From Xylona heveae TC161 (Eukaryota > Ascomycota > Xylonomycetes > Xylonales > Xylonaceae), in the NCBI RefSeq assembly GCF_001619985.1, contig NW_017264202.1, positions 1,050,646 to 1,114,645 on the forward strand: a stretch of DNA of 64,000 nt, read 5' to 3'. Shown piece by piece: positions 47,015 to 58,048 of the stretch. The notes below the pieces were generated by a model. The model made no database searches, was not told the DNA's origin, and saw only the letters and a list, made by a program, of their open reading frames with translations. A program made the translations under genes and the position numbers. Positions within the stretch are counted from its first letter, which is position 1, and each line of letters begins with the position of its first letter.

Positions 47015-48814
47015 CTATTGCCTGAACTTTTGATGAATTTGTCTGATTTGCTCCTCAATGTTCATGCTTTGCATCTGCTGAAGTCGAGCAGCGTCCTTAC
47101 TCTCCGGCTGACCATCATAGTTCGTAGCGGCCTTCTTCCTCCTTGCCGCCTCTTCTTCGGAGATGGGCTGTCCAGTGGCACCGTCAAAGACATCGCTTCG
47201 TTGGCTAGCAAGCCGCTTGAGGTTATTGGCGACATCAGATGTTGATAAATTGGTGGCGGCAAACCGGGATTCGGCCTTGTCGCGCTGTTCCTTCCAGCGG
47301 GGATCGAGAAGTTCAACTATGTATGGTTAGATGCAAATTAATAGAGATGGCAGAGAAATCTTACTTCTCATGTGCTGCTCAAGCTCGTCGTACGGAATTT
47401 GCTGCTTGCAGTTGGGACACAAAGCCATAGATGCTGCTTGACGCTTGGCTTGTGCGCGAGGGACATAATCGTTACGTATCCTCATTGGTGCAACTCCTCC
47501 TTTTGCGGCGGCTTGGGCTTGTTGGGCTCGGTCTCTTGCCTCAGCACGTTCGCGGATTCGTTGTGCTTCCTCCTCCTCTTGCACACTTATCGGCCTTTGG
47601 AAACCAAAATTGCTAGTGTTAGAACTCGCTGGAATGGGATGAGGTGAAGGAACCGCTGGAGGCATAGCTTGCACAGGTTGCTGGGATTCATATGGGTTAT
47701 AATAAATCTCTTCGTCATTGGGCATAGCTTCCTCAATACGCATATTGTGCGGTTGCAAAGACATCATTGCCTTCTGCTCCAAAGAGGCAGATTGCAAGTC
47801 AGACAGCGATGTAGGTGCCGGAAGATCTGTTTGGTCGTCTGCCTCATTAAAAAGAACAGTTTCGACGACGACGAAATCCCGCCAGTCGATCTGCAAATAC
47901 GCCACTAGATTCAAAGGTAAGCATACAAAACGTTGAAGAGCCATGTTCTCTCAAGCGCAGGTACTCACGTCGTTCCTCCTCGGCCTCCTCTTCTTTCTTT
48001 TGTTTCTGCTCAGCCTGATACTTTGTCCACTCCGCTCTCTGCTTTGCCCGCTCAAGCACGTGGTATTTGTTGTCCACATTTTTCTGCAACTCGAAAATTC
48101 GTGCACGCTCAACATTTCCTTCTTCCAGTCCGCCAGTCCTTGATAATTCAGTATATTGGTCCACCAGACGGCTGAAAAACTGATATAGAGTGTGTTGCGG
48201 GCGTAAGAACTCGAATTGGTAATTTCCCGTCTCCCGTTGCGAAAGAGCAGTCATGAAAGACCGGCCGTTTTTTGCGACAAAGAGTGCTGTAAGCCTTACC
48301 ACATCTAAATCCTGAGCATTTATGTTCGGCATCCTTGCGGAGAAGTGGAATTGCGGAGGCTCCGCGGGACCCTTTGGCTTCTCGGGTTCTGCAGCCGCCG
48401 CACTTTCATTCGCGCGGCCGGCCGAGACAGCCGTTCCACGGCCCTCGCGGATTTCGCTGAGTCTCCAAGCATAGAAGGGGTGGTAGGCATCGTCAATACT
48501 AAGGAAGGAGAACTTGGGGTTCGTCCGTTCCTTTTCGCGAATACGGTCTAGAAATCGTGAGAAAACTCTAATAACAAAGTTCTGGAATTTGAATTTGGGT
48601 CAGACCTTCAAATACCGACCCATTTCGCGCCACGTATCCCGCAGTCTTCTCAAGGATCGCTATACTAGATGTCAGCGCAGAAACAAGGTCAACATATGAT
48701 ACTAGAACGCGAACCTCGAATGTCTTTGGGAGGCAAGACAATGCCAGCAGGTGGTTTGCCTATTCCCTCCATTCCTGGAGTTTCTGCATCATTTTGAACT
48801 GCTGATGGTGCCAT
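47015..48814 (-). CDS. PRP21: Splicing factor SF3a subunit 1 (Prp21)
   Basis: SF3a subunit in U2 snRNP that binds Prp9 and Prp11. Starts MAPSAVQNDAETPGMEG, then IVLPPKDIR and two SURP modules: first after AILEKTAGYVARNG, second at LDVVRLTALFVAKNGRSFM with FEFLRPQHTLYQFFSRLVDQ. A Lys/Glu coil (AEWTKYQAEQKQKKEEEAEE) precedes VAYLQIDWRDFVVVETV, the Prp21 core. The end has CPNCKQQIPYDELEQHMR, IELLDPRWKEQRDKAESRF, RLASQRSDVFDGATG and IEEQIRQIHQKFRQ. It lacks a C-terminal ubiquitin-like domain, as in many fungi. About 540 residues, four or more introns. Confidence 0.93.
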
Positions 48815-50007
48815 AACTCTGTTTCTGGATGGCTTATTTTTTAAGTTCGGGGAATTTGCGATACATGGAGTGGTTGAGTGACGACTGCAAATCGGAGATG
48901 AATTATCGTAATCCGAGGGATCCATTGAGCTTCTTAGCCGCACCGTAAGAAGCGCGCGGAACTTGCCGTCAGTTGCTCTGCGCTTCCCCTTCATCTGAGG
49001 TCTACTAGCCTTACCTACCCGTATGTAAGGTAGGTAGGATCCGGAGGTAGGTACCTTAGGGGAAAGGCGGATTTTCTAATACCGATTCATGAATGTTCAA
49101 AAATTACCATCATATATCAATAACTACAGCCTTGGGCCTTATGTTACAGTTACAAGAAAAATATAAATTACTAAGGTTGCTTTAGTTGGTTTACTGTAAA
49201 TATAAATTCCATTGTATCTAGGTAGGTAGAATACTAGTAAATCTACTATTATTCTCTCTACTAAGTATTGTAGGGAATTGAATAACAAAATCTCTATACA
49301 ACAGAATAAGTACTTGTAACAGTATAATTTACACAAAATCTTGTGATATATATACAGCACAAGAATATTTAATAAATGATAACAAGTCTGTATATAACAA
49401 AAACTCCAGTTGTATAACAGTTTATTTACTGGACACATGTAGCTATGATGTTGAAAAACCTGCTCTTTCACCTATAGTAGGTAGTTAGTCTACCTTAAGA
49501 CTGGTAACTAGCTGCTCGGTACCAGGTACGTAAGCATCACAGTACTCAAAGTGCGTAGCGGGTAAGACGTCGAGTAATCACTTCAAAGGTACCTACCTAA
49601 CCTTGAAGGGCTCGGACCACTCCACGCCTTTACCTACCTTATGCATTAACGCCATTAGGCGCGAGACGCGACCTGTGCTATGCAGCACTCTCCGAATATC
49701 TGGCCTCACCCCTGGCATAAACCAACCTTTCTCTGTCAACATCCACAGTTGAGTTGGTTTTTAACTCGCTCCGGCATCCGCTCACTCCACATTCATTTCC
49801 TCTTCTGTTCTTTCCTTTCTTCTTCCTCATTAAAATCAAATTTAAATTTAAATTTCTACTTCCTACGATTCCAACATACACCGGAGACATATTACGGAAC
49901 TTGCAGCTTTTGGCTGGCGGGTGCTAGCCTAGCTTCGCCCTACCTAGTTTTGTGTTGTCTTTTGTTCTACGTCTCCATTTGCTGTAGCAGGCACCGAGCC
50001 TGCTGAA
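48815..50007. other. PRP21/PMT1 intergenic region with AT-rich island
   Basis: 1.2 kb. It holds an AT-rich block at about 49130-49490 flanked by repeated ACCTACCT/AGGTAGGT motifs (near 49014, 49024, 49044, 49220, 49480, 49588, 49631 and 49945). The 110-codon ORF inside the block (complement 49139-49471) is Ile/Leu/Tyr-rich as expected from composition. The right end is the PMT1 promoter. Confidence 0.5.
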
Positions 50008-53000
50008 ATGGCTCGAAGGAGTAATTCCCGGCTTGGTTCGAGTGAAAAGCGGATTCGTGGCTCAAGCAAATCTCCCGGCCGCTCCTCGAATCTAGCTCTG
50101 CCGCAACCCCCCAGCGACGGCAAACATAAAGGATACACATCTGATGGTGTGTCCGATCATGATATATTTTTGTTGCCTGGCTCGGACTTCCGGCTAGTCG
50201 GTTTTCTCACAGCACTTGCAACCATAGTTCGTTTATTTCGAATATATCAGCCGTCAAGCGTCGTCTTCGATGAAGTCCAGTAGGTTCTACCGTTTCTCAC
50301 AACAATCTTCAGAACTCTTTCTAAACCTGGATCCATACTTACTGAGCATTGTCCAGCTTTGGTGGGTTTGCCTCGAAATATATCAAAGGCCGCTTTTTCA
50401 TGGACGTTCACCCTCCCCTTGCGAAATTGCTTCTGACACTAGCGGGATGGATCGCTGGCTTCGATGGAAACTTTGACTTCAAGGACATTGGAAAAGATTA
50501 TCTTGGCCCAGGCGTTCCTTACGTCGCAATGCGTCTCCTCCCAGCGATTTGTGGCGTGCTTACAGTTCCTACAATGTTCATGACCTTGAAAGCGACGGGA
50601 TGCCGAACAAATACAGCAGCCTTGGGTGCTGGGCTTCTGATCTTTGGTATGCCGTAACGCAATTAACTCTACACGGAGTCAGCTGACATCTTCAAAGAGA
50701 ATGCGCTTGTGACGCAATCCCGGTTTATTCTGCTCGATTCTCCTCTCATTATTTTTACCGCTTTTACCGCTTTGGCCTGGACAAGTTTCACGAATCAGCA
50801 TGAGCAAGGTCCTACAAAGGCCTTCCAACCCAGCTGGTGGTTCTGGCTTGTCGCGACTGGCTTCGGGCTTGGTGCGACCGCTAGTGTTAAATGGGTTGGT
50901 CTGTTCACCATCGCATGGGTTGGAGGCTTGACACTCGTGCAACTTTGGGTTCTTCTTGGGGATCCCCAAAACGTAACACCGGTATGTCTACTCTCCCAAT
51001 ACAATTTCCCCCCCCCCCCCTTTTTTTTTTTTTCTAATAATTTTCCAGCGTCTTTGGTTTAAACATTTTTTCGCCCGTGCCTTTTGTCTCATCATCGTTC
51101 CTGTGACCTTCTACCTTGCCATGTTTGCAATCCATTTCTTGTGCCTAGTGAACCCTGGTGAAGGCGATGGTTTCATGTCATCGGAATTTCAAGCAACTCT
51201 TAATTCAAAAGCTATGCAAGACGTCCCGGCCGATGTCGTTCTTGGGAGTCGCGTTTCTATCCGCCATCACAACACACAGGGTGGATATCTGCATTCTCAT
51301 GGCCACATGTATCCGACCGGTAGCAAGCAACAGCAGATTACGCTTTACCCTCACAAGGATGACAATAATCTATGGCTTCTTGAGAACCAAACACAACCTG
51401 AAGGGACTGATGGCCCTATTCCAGGGCCGCGGGCTTGGGACAATTTCGAACCGACTTTTATCCAGGATGGTAGCGTTATCAAGCTTTACCACCTAATTAC
51501 TGATCGTCGCCTTCACTCTCATGATTTACGGCCTCCCGTTACAGAAGCAGATTGGCAGAATGAAGTCTCCGCGTACGGTTATGAAGGATTCGAAGGGGAC
51601 GCTAACGACCTTTTCCGTGTGGAGATTGTCAAGTCTATGTCTGAAGGCGCTGAAGCGAAAGCTAGGCTGCGGACAATTCAGACAAAATTCAAGTTGGTTC
51701 ACATCATGAGCGGATGCGTTTTATTTTCACACAAAGTTAAGCTGCCGGATTGGGGTTATGAACAACAGGAGGTTACATGTGCCAAAGGAGGGACACTCCC
51801 GAATAGTGTTTGGTATATCGAGCAGAATGAGCACCCGCTTCTAGGAGAAGCATCCGAGAAAGTCAATTATCGACATCCAGGATTTTTCGGGAAGTTCTGG
51901 GAGCTCCAAAAAGTGATGTGGACTACAAACGCCGGTCTTGTTGAGTCGCATGCCTGGGATTCGCGGCCACCCTCATGGCCTATTCTTCGTCGTGGCATTA
52001 ACTTTTGGGGGAGGGATCACCGCCAAATCTATCTGATAGGCAATCCCCTCATTTGGTGGACATCAAGTGCTGCGATCGCCACCTATGTTCTGTTCAAAGC
52101 TTTCGCTGTGCTACGCTGGCAGCGAGGATACAAAGACTATAGCATCAGCACCTTCAAAAGGTTTGATTACGAGATTGGCACGACCGTACTGGGCTGGGCG
52201 CTCCACTATTTCCCTTTCTACCTGATGCAGCGTCAACTTTTCCTGCATCACTATCTACCTGCTCTCTATTTTGCAATTATCGCGCTGTGTCAAATTTACG
52301 ATTTCATCACAGGCCGCTTTCAAAGTTTTGGTCTGGCGCAGAGGCCTGCGTTTGGACAGGCTGGCGCGATTATTTTCCTGGCTCTCAGCATTGCTGTGTT
52401 TTCACTGTATGCTCCCCTCGCCTATGGCAACCCATGGACGCAGAGCGCTTGCAGAAAGGTGAAGTTATTTGATACGTGGGATTGGGACTGCAACACTTTT
52501 TATACTGATGTAAGCGATCGCGAAGTTTGATATTCAATACTGGTCAGCTCATCTAACACTTGATCTAGCTGGCTCACTATGAGCCTTCTATGCCCGTAGT
52601 TGCAGAAACGTCTCACGCCGGACTTCACGTATCACAGCCGCAGGAAAATGCCGGACCTGCATATGAACAGAGTGCGGAAAGCTATATCGAAGAAGACAGT
52701 GCTCATGTGACCCCTCAGAAGGCCCCAGACCTTCCACTGCTACGCAAAGAACAGCGATTAGAATACCGTGATCAGGACGGCAACATCCTTAATGAAGAGC
52801 AGATCGCCGCGCTAGAAGGAAAGGTCAGTTTTTCAACACGCTATGAGACTCGAACTCGGGTATTAGATGGTGCTGGAAACGTTGTTTTAGAGGGCTCTGC
52901 TGGAACCGAGGCACCCGCTCTTCCGCATCCTGAGGTGCAAGGCGAAAACCCTGAAACAGAATCCAAAGCAGAGGAGTCAGCCCTTCGGCAGCCTGTGGCG

Positions 53001-53102
53001 GTTGCAGTGGACTCGGACCTCATTAAAGAACAGGAAGTAATCGATGCAAACGTCCAGCACAGTCAACCTCAACCGGCAAGTGGGGAACAAGTAGCTACCT
53101 GA
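50008..53102 (+). CDS. PMT1: Protein O-mannosyltransferase, Pmt1 type
   Basis: Multi-span ER enzyme of the PMT family (GT39) that transfers mannose from dolichol-phosphate-mannose to Ser/Thr of secreted and wall proteins. Basic N terminus; first helix LVGFLTALATIVRLFRIYQP; SSVVFDEVHFG with the catalytic Asp-Glu; GRFFMDVHPPLAKLLLTLAG. Three MIR repeats lie in the ER lumen (VSIRHHNTQGGYLHSHGH, VIKLYHLITDRRLHSHDLR, KLVHIMSGCVLFSHKVKL). A helix bundle follows with LHYFPFYLMQRQLFLHHYLP. After NTFYTD an intron leads to a roughly 180-residue C-terminal tail rich in Glu and Pro, containing LEYRDQDGNILNEEQIAALE, as in other filamentous-fungal Pmt1. Five or more exons; about 920 residues. Confidence 0.93.
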
Positions 53103-53540
53103 AGCAGCTGACGCGCCAAACAAGATCAGCCATTTCGTACGCTAGATTATCCTGGTCTAGCCATCCGACCTCAGCATAATGTGATAAAATGTCTTTGTTT
53201 TGCCTTCATTCTCCTTCCCTTCTCTTCTTCTTTTCTCGCTGCCTATTCATTAATTTTTATTCTCTTTCCATCAATGCCAGGATGTAACAGTCTCCTTTTC
53301 AGTTATGCTGTCACTATTCCAAACCCACAATCATGTGCAAAGACATATGTAAAAAGAAAACTTCGCATTATTTAAGCCCTTAGGTCTACAAAGCCGATGA
53401 TAATTGCCAACCGCCCTCTGACAAGACACTCCATGTCATTGACCACACCTTCAATTGCCAAAATAGTAGCTGCATCCTGTATGTACACTGTTTACTTAAG
53501 AGGTATAACTTCCTCGAGTACAAGAGGCGGGTGTGAGCGA
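53103..53540. other. Region after PMT1
   Basis: About 440 bp, pyrimidine-rich over 53180-53280; presumed 3' untranslated regions of converging genes. Nothing else recognised. Confidence 0.5.
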
Positions 53541-54168
53541 CTAATAACCCTCTTTGCCCCACTTATTGTATTTCTCATGCAGCTCCTAGAAATATCAAAT
53601 ATCGACATCAGCCACGGGTAATGCCCTCTTCGGAAATGCGACGAAGTGGTCGTTACTTACCTTTGGCAAGTTGACATTAGGAATGACGACGGTGTTGAGT
53701 GCGCTCGGCGCATCCTTTGGCGCCTTGCTTGGATCGCCGCCTGGGTGGTACTGATACTTAAAGTCCTCGGCGCCAGTCGACTCGGTCTGCCATGGCATTG
53801 TGTTCTTTGCAATGGAAACTGGCTGCTCAGAGGAGGCAGAGGTAGGCTTGCGGCCTATGAAAATCAGCTCAACAAATCCACGAGTTTGAGCGCTCCTGGA
53901 AAAATGTTGGAACAATACCGAAATAAAACCCCGCAAGGCCGAAAGCTCCTGACATGACGGCAAGGAGCACCTAGTAAAACGTGTAAGACTCAATTCACAA
54001 GCTAGCCATTATATGATAAAGAAGATAGGACAAGGCCGACCACTCCATCAGACAGTATCCACTTACATAGAGCTCAGGATCTCTCTTCGCACCCTTCTGA
54101 AGTACGGAGGTCTGCTGGCTGTAGGCACGCGTGGCACCAAATACAGCCCTTCTCGCAACGAAAGACAT
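53541..54168 (-). CDS. Small mitochondrial inner-membrane protein of unknown function
   Basis: About 105 residues from four exons. An N-terminal presequence (MSFVARRAVFGATRAYSQQ) precedes RDPELYVLLAVMSGAFGLA, one predicted helix ending GFYFGRKPT, then AKNTMPWQ, a Gly/Pro-rich linker with FKYQYHPGGDPSKAPKDAPS, VVIPNVNLPK and the tail ELHEKYNKWGKEGY. The single span with a short matrix side and a long acidic exposed part looks like an accessory subunit of a respiratory complex or ATP synthase, but I cannot name the family. The start is at 54168 and the stop at 53541. Confidence 0.7.
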
Positions 54169-54822
54169 TTTTGGATTCTTCCAAGAACAACGAACAATGA
54201 GCTTGACGACCTTCTTTCAGTGGCTTTCAAGTCAATTGAACAGCAATTGTCGATCAAAGACAAGATGAGTCTGGGGTGGAAGTTGGTAATAGTGCCTTGT
54301 CGGTTAGCTTTGGGATACGGCATGATCACGTGACTGACTCTCCACAAGCCCGTGCTGCGTCGCAAATCTATTGGTTACCTAGTTACCTCGAGGTAATCAG
54401 CTTCACCCGTCCGAAGCTCCTTCCCCTTTTCAGAAATCGAATTCTACTACCTTCATATGCTCTTCTCGCTTTCGCAGACAACCTTGCCATGTGATTAGTG
54501 CAGATACACTCACCTTCCGCCAAATCCAGGGATAGTGGAGATATTCCCTTCGTTTTCAATCGCTCTTCTTTTATCGATACTGTCTTTTGCGTGTCTATTG
54601 CTGCGCTGCATGGTAATATCCTCTCGTTTTCGAGAGTGCCTTACTTAAAGGGCGCCATTGATCCCAATTAGCAAATTTCTATAATTCTAATTCTCCCTCA
54701 TTGAAAGTCCATGCCATATTTCCACTCATCCTATGCGTCACGACCATGGCTAGTCTCTAATTTCTTCCAACCGCTCCTTATCTCTTGATATTGTGAATTT
54801 ACATTTCAAAGCAGTGCTCCCA
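54169..54822. other. Intergenic region before ERF2
   Basis: 650 bp divergent promoter region, CT-rich, with no gene or repeat recognised. Very near 54793 the frame of ERF2 opens but lacks ATG until 54823. Confidence 0.5.
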
Positions 54823-56984
54823 ATGACGGCTCCTTTTGCAACGCATTATCCGTCGAGCGGCGCCTTTCCCGCTGCCCTGGAGCCCGTCACCGAATCAGGG
54901 CAATCTCCGAGTATCATTTCCTCAAGAGCGACTGATGTTGGTTCTGATGAGATTGGACCCCACAATCTCGATGCAGCCCTCGCAAGAGGGGCAATTCACC
55001 CTACGCAGCGGATAAGCTCGACGTATTCCACCGGTGATCCGACCGTCTCTTCGTCAAGTCCTTCGTCCACGGTAACTCGTGTTTCCTCAAAAAGGCACAC
55101 TTGGTCTCAAACATCACGCTTTGCATCAAAGGCCAACACTTCTTTGGGGGGTGTCACCACCGGAAGCGAGATAGGGACAGAGTCAAGGAGACCTCAAAGT
55201 TCGGCGAGTAAAACGCATGTGCCATCGCTTGCTTCACATGCTTTCTTCCGTCCACTGAGCTCGCAGAGGCTTCAAGCTCAGCGAGGGCGTCCTTCGCCAG
55301 CCACCTTCGTTCCAGCTAAAGAAAATGTGCCTTTAAAAGACGCAGACTCTGAGATAGCGCATGAATTGGATTCAAAGATTAATCAGAAAAGGAACTCCGC
55401 TGTCCTTCTTGATAGTGAAAAAGCGCAGCCACCGTCAAGGGGTACTGAGTGCACCGAGTTCCATGGGCAGGAAATGATCACAGGCGAAGTTAGCCCTGCT
55501 GCTAATCGCACAGGCACAAGCACTGCCGGCAGTGCGCATCCTTTGACCCAAGCTTCTCTGGCACCCAATGAGCCGACCGGGACGGTCTTTCGAAGAGGCT
55601 CCGCCTTTTCGTCACCTCTCGAGAAAGATCAAGGCTCGTTTCGCTCAAATTTCCTTTTACCAAGTCAGAATTTAGAGCTTCGAGATAATCAAATCATCGG
55701 TCGAGAAAAGCTAGCTTCTGCAGATTCTTCGCCACAACTTGGGCCCTACGAGACAAATAATCACGTGAGGAGAGATTCGGAGCGCAATTATCAATATTTT
55801 CCTGGAAACACTGTCTTCTGCTTTGGCGGGAGGCTTCAAAATACCAAAGATCGACCAGTTAACATCGTCACTTTCGTCTTGGTCATTCTGCCCTCGGCTC
55901 TTTTCTTTGGTTTCTCGTATGTCCTTGGTACATTCTCACTCCCGATCGTCAGCAGCGCTAATCATAATGTCCTTGAAGTGCTCCATGGCTCTGGCTGCAT
56001 GTCTCGCCCGCGATACCAATTTTGTTTGCGTACCTCTTCCTCATATGTGTTTCCTCCTTCACTCATGCCTCTGTTACCGACCCTGGGGTAAGCTTATGCG
56101 ACTGTGAGCCAAGAGCTCTACCGGTTTTCTGTCATCTCCAGAAAATTGGGGCAGCTTGATTATCGTCCTTGACTAACTGCCACCTACTCCAGATACTACC
56201 GCGAAAAACCCAACCATTTCCTCCTGCGAATGATGCAGACGATCCTCTTACCCTTGGGTCGCCAACGACTGACTGGACTCTGATTAAGTCAGCTGCGTCG
56301 CCCACCTCTGCCATGGAGGTTCCAACAAAATACTGCAAGACTTGCAACATTTGGAGACCTCCTCGGGGACATCATTGTCGAGTTTGCGACAACTGCGTGG
56401 AAACGCAAGATCATCATTGCGTGTGGCTCAATAACTGCATTGGTCGCCGAAACTACCGATTTTTTATATCCTTTGTGGCTTCCTGCACGTGTTTAGGTCT
56501 CTTTTTACTCGGCGCCAGCCTTGCTCATATTCTTCTATACGAATCCAGAGAGAGCATCTCATTTCGGGACTCAATCAGTCATCTGCGAGTCCCCTTTGCT
56601 ATGGTTCTATACGGAGCCCTAGCGACGCCTTATCCCGCATCTCTTTGGGGTTATCACTTATTCCTGATGGCACGAGGCGAGACAACAAGAGAATATTTGA
56701 ATTCTCACAAATTTTTGAAGAAGGACAGGCATCGTCCATTTACGCAGGGCAATATTCTGAGAAACTGGTTAGCGGTCGTCAATCGGCCGAGGCCCCCAAC
56801 CTACATACGATTCAAGGAAAAACACGAGGCCGGTGACCAAAGGTTTAATCTTCGGAGAAATTGTGGCAATATCGATTGTGGGCAGAAGCAACCTGTGGGG
56901 GACCTTGAAATGCGCGACTTCAGTGGCGTTATTCCATCGTTCCGTGGACCAAGCACCAGGACAAGCAACGTGATGCGTAATTAG
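54823..56984 (+). CDS. ERF2: DHHC palmitoyltransferase, Erf2-like
   Basis: Zinc-finger DHHC enzyme that palmitoylates Ras at the ER/Golgi with Erf4. The first 340 residues are a Ser/Thr/Pro-rich disordered region (MTAPFATHYPSSGAFPAALE). Then GNTVFCFGGRLQNTKDRPVN and a helix IVTFVLVILPSALFFGFS. After introns, ILPRKTQPFPPAND, the Cys-rich domain KYCKTCNIWRPPRGHHCRVC, DNCVETQDHHCVWLNNCIGR with DHHC at 56409-56420, NYRFFISFVAS, two more helices, and the TTxE-like motif TTREYLNSHKFLK. The stop is at 56982-56984. About 640 residues, longer than yeast Erf2 (359) because of the N terminus. Introns lie near 55915-55980 and 56090-56190. Confidence 0.92.
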
Positions 56985-58048
56985 TGCATTAGTGCTAGGC
57001 GCTCCACAAATGGCCCGCTGCCATACAGTGCACACCTTTCGAATTAAGCTAACAAAGCCTAAAACATCTCGGTTTTACGGAGAATTTCGACTCGAAAAAT
57101 CATTGCTTGCGAGGAATGCCTGTGCCCGGACCGTTTACATGGCTCGCTGCTACTTGGACTTTTGGGATCCCTGTGCTCCCTCAAGCCGGAATTTGTTGTT
57201 GATCAACCTGGCCGTTCATAATATAGTTCGAATCCGGTATTTTTGAAGGCGCGCCTTTACCTTAGTGTCCGTCGTTTCTCTTTGACATTCTCTCGTGAAC
57301 TCTCCAAACGACAACCCAGCCCTCTTTAGATTTCAACGAATTTTCAAAATTGCTTTACTAGCTTAGGTTGAGCCCGAATTGATGTTTGTCCAGAATTAAT
57401 GTTCTGCTGATCTTCAACGCCTAGGTATATATGAAATAAATGTTGTAATTCTTTACGTGCCATTCCCGACACGGGACGAGTACAATGGCCGTATTTAGGA
57501 CGATCAATGTTCACTTCCTTCGGCACAAGCCCGCTGAAGTCATTTTGGAATAAACAAAATTAGAGAAGTTATCAATCAGCCATTACCATATTTCTTCTTC
57601 TATATATCTTGAGTTCGTTGAATGTGATCTGTCTTTGTTCACTCCGCTGTTATGATGATACGTTCCCCCTTGTAGTGCCGAAACGCGCTTCCTCTCAGTG
57701 ACAACGCGTATAGACTACATTGATTGGCTGGACCCAACTTCACAACAGCAACAAGGCAGCTCCCGCACTTTCTCAGTGCGACTGTCGCAGCCCGCATTCA
57801 AAACACCGGACAAATTATATTAGTGCATGCTCAACGCATATGTAGCATATTCCGGCAATGCTGCATGCGTCTCGCTGATTCATTCCCGTGGTTCCAATCC
57901 TGATTCTCTTCCTAACATCTGCCCGAACGAACGTCTGTCTATCTCGGTTTTCCTGCTTATGGTCTGCCGGGCTTTGTCACTCCTAGTCTCTGCATGAATT
58001 ACTCAGGAGTTGCAGTCTACTTCAATCGGCGACCTGTCAATTTCAGAT
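56985..58048. other. ERF2/ASH1-like intergenic region
   Basis: About 1.06 kb. A B-box-like GTTCGAATCC near 57226 was examined for a tRNA, but the T stem does not pair. No ORF of interest. Confidence 0.5.

Noticed and set aside
49139-49471. 110-codon hydrophobic ORF
   Set aside because: Its Ile/Leu/Tyr content follows from the AT-rich composition; it is more likely decayed repeat than a membrane protein.
57221-57236. B-box-like GTTCGAATCC as a tRNA hint
   Set aside because: The flanking five bases on each side do not pair as a T stem and no A box fits upstream.
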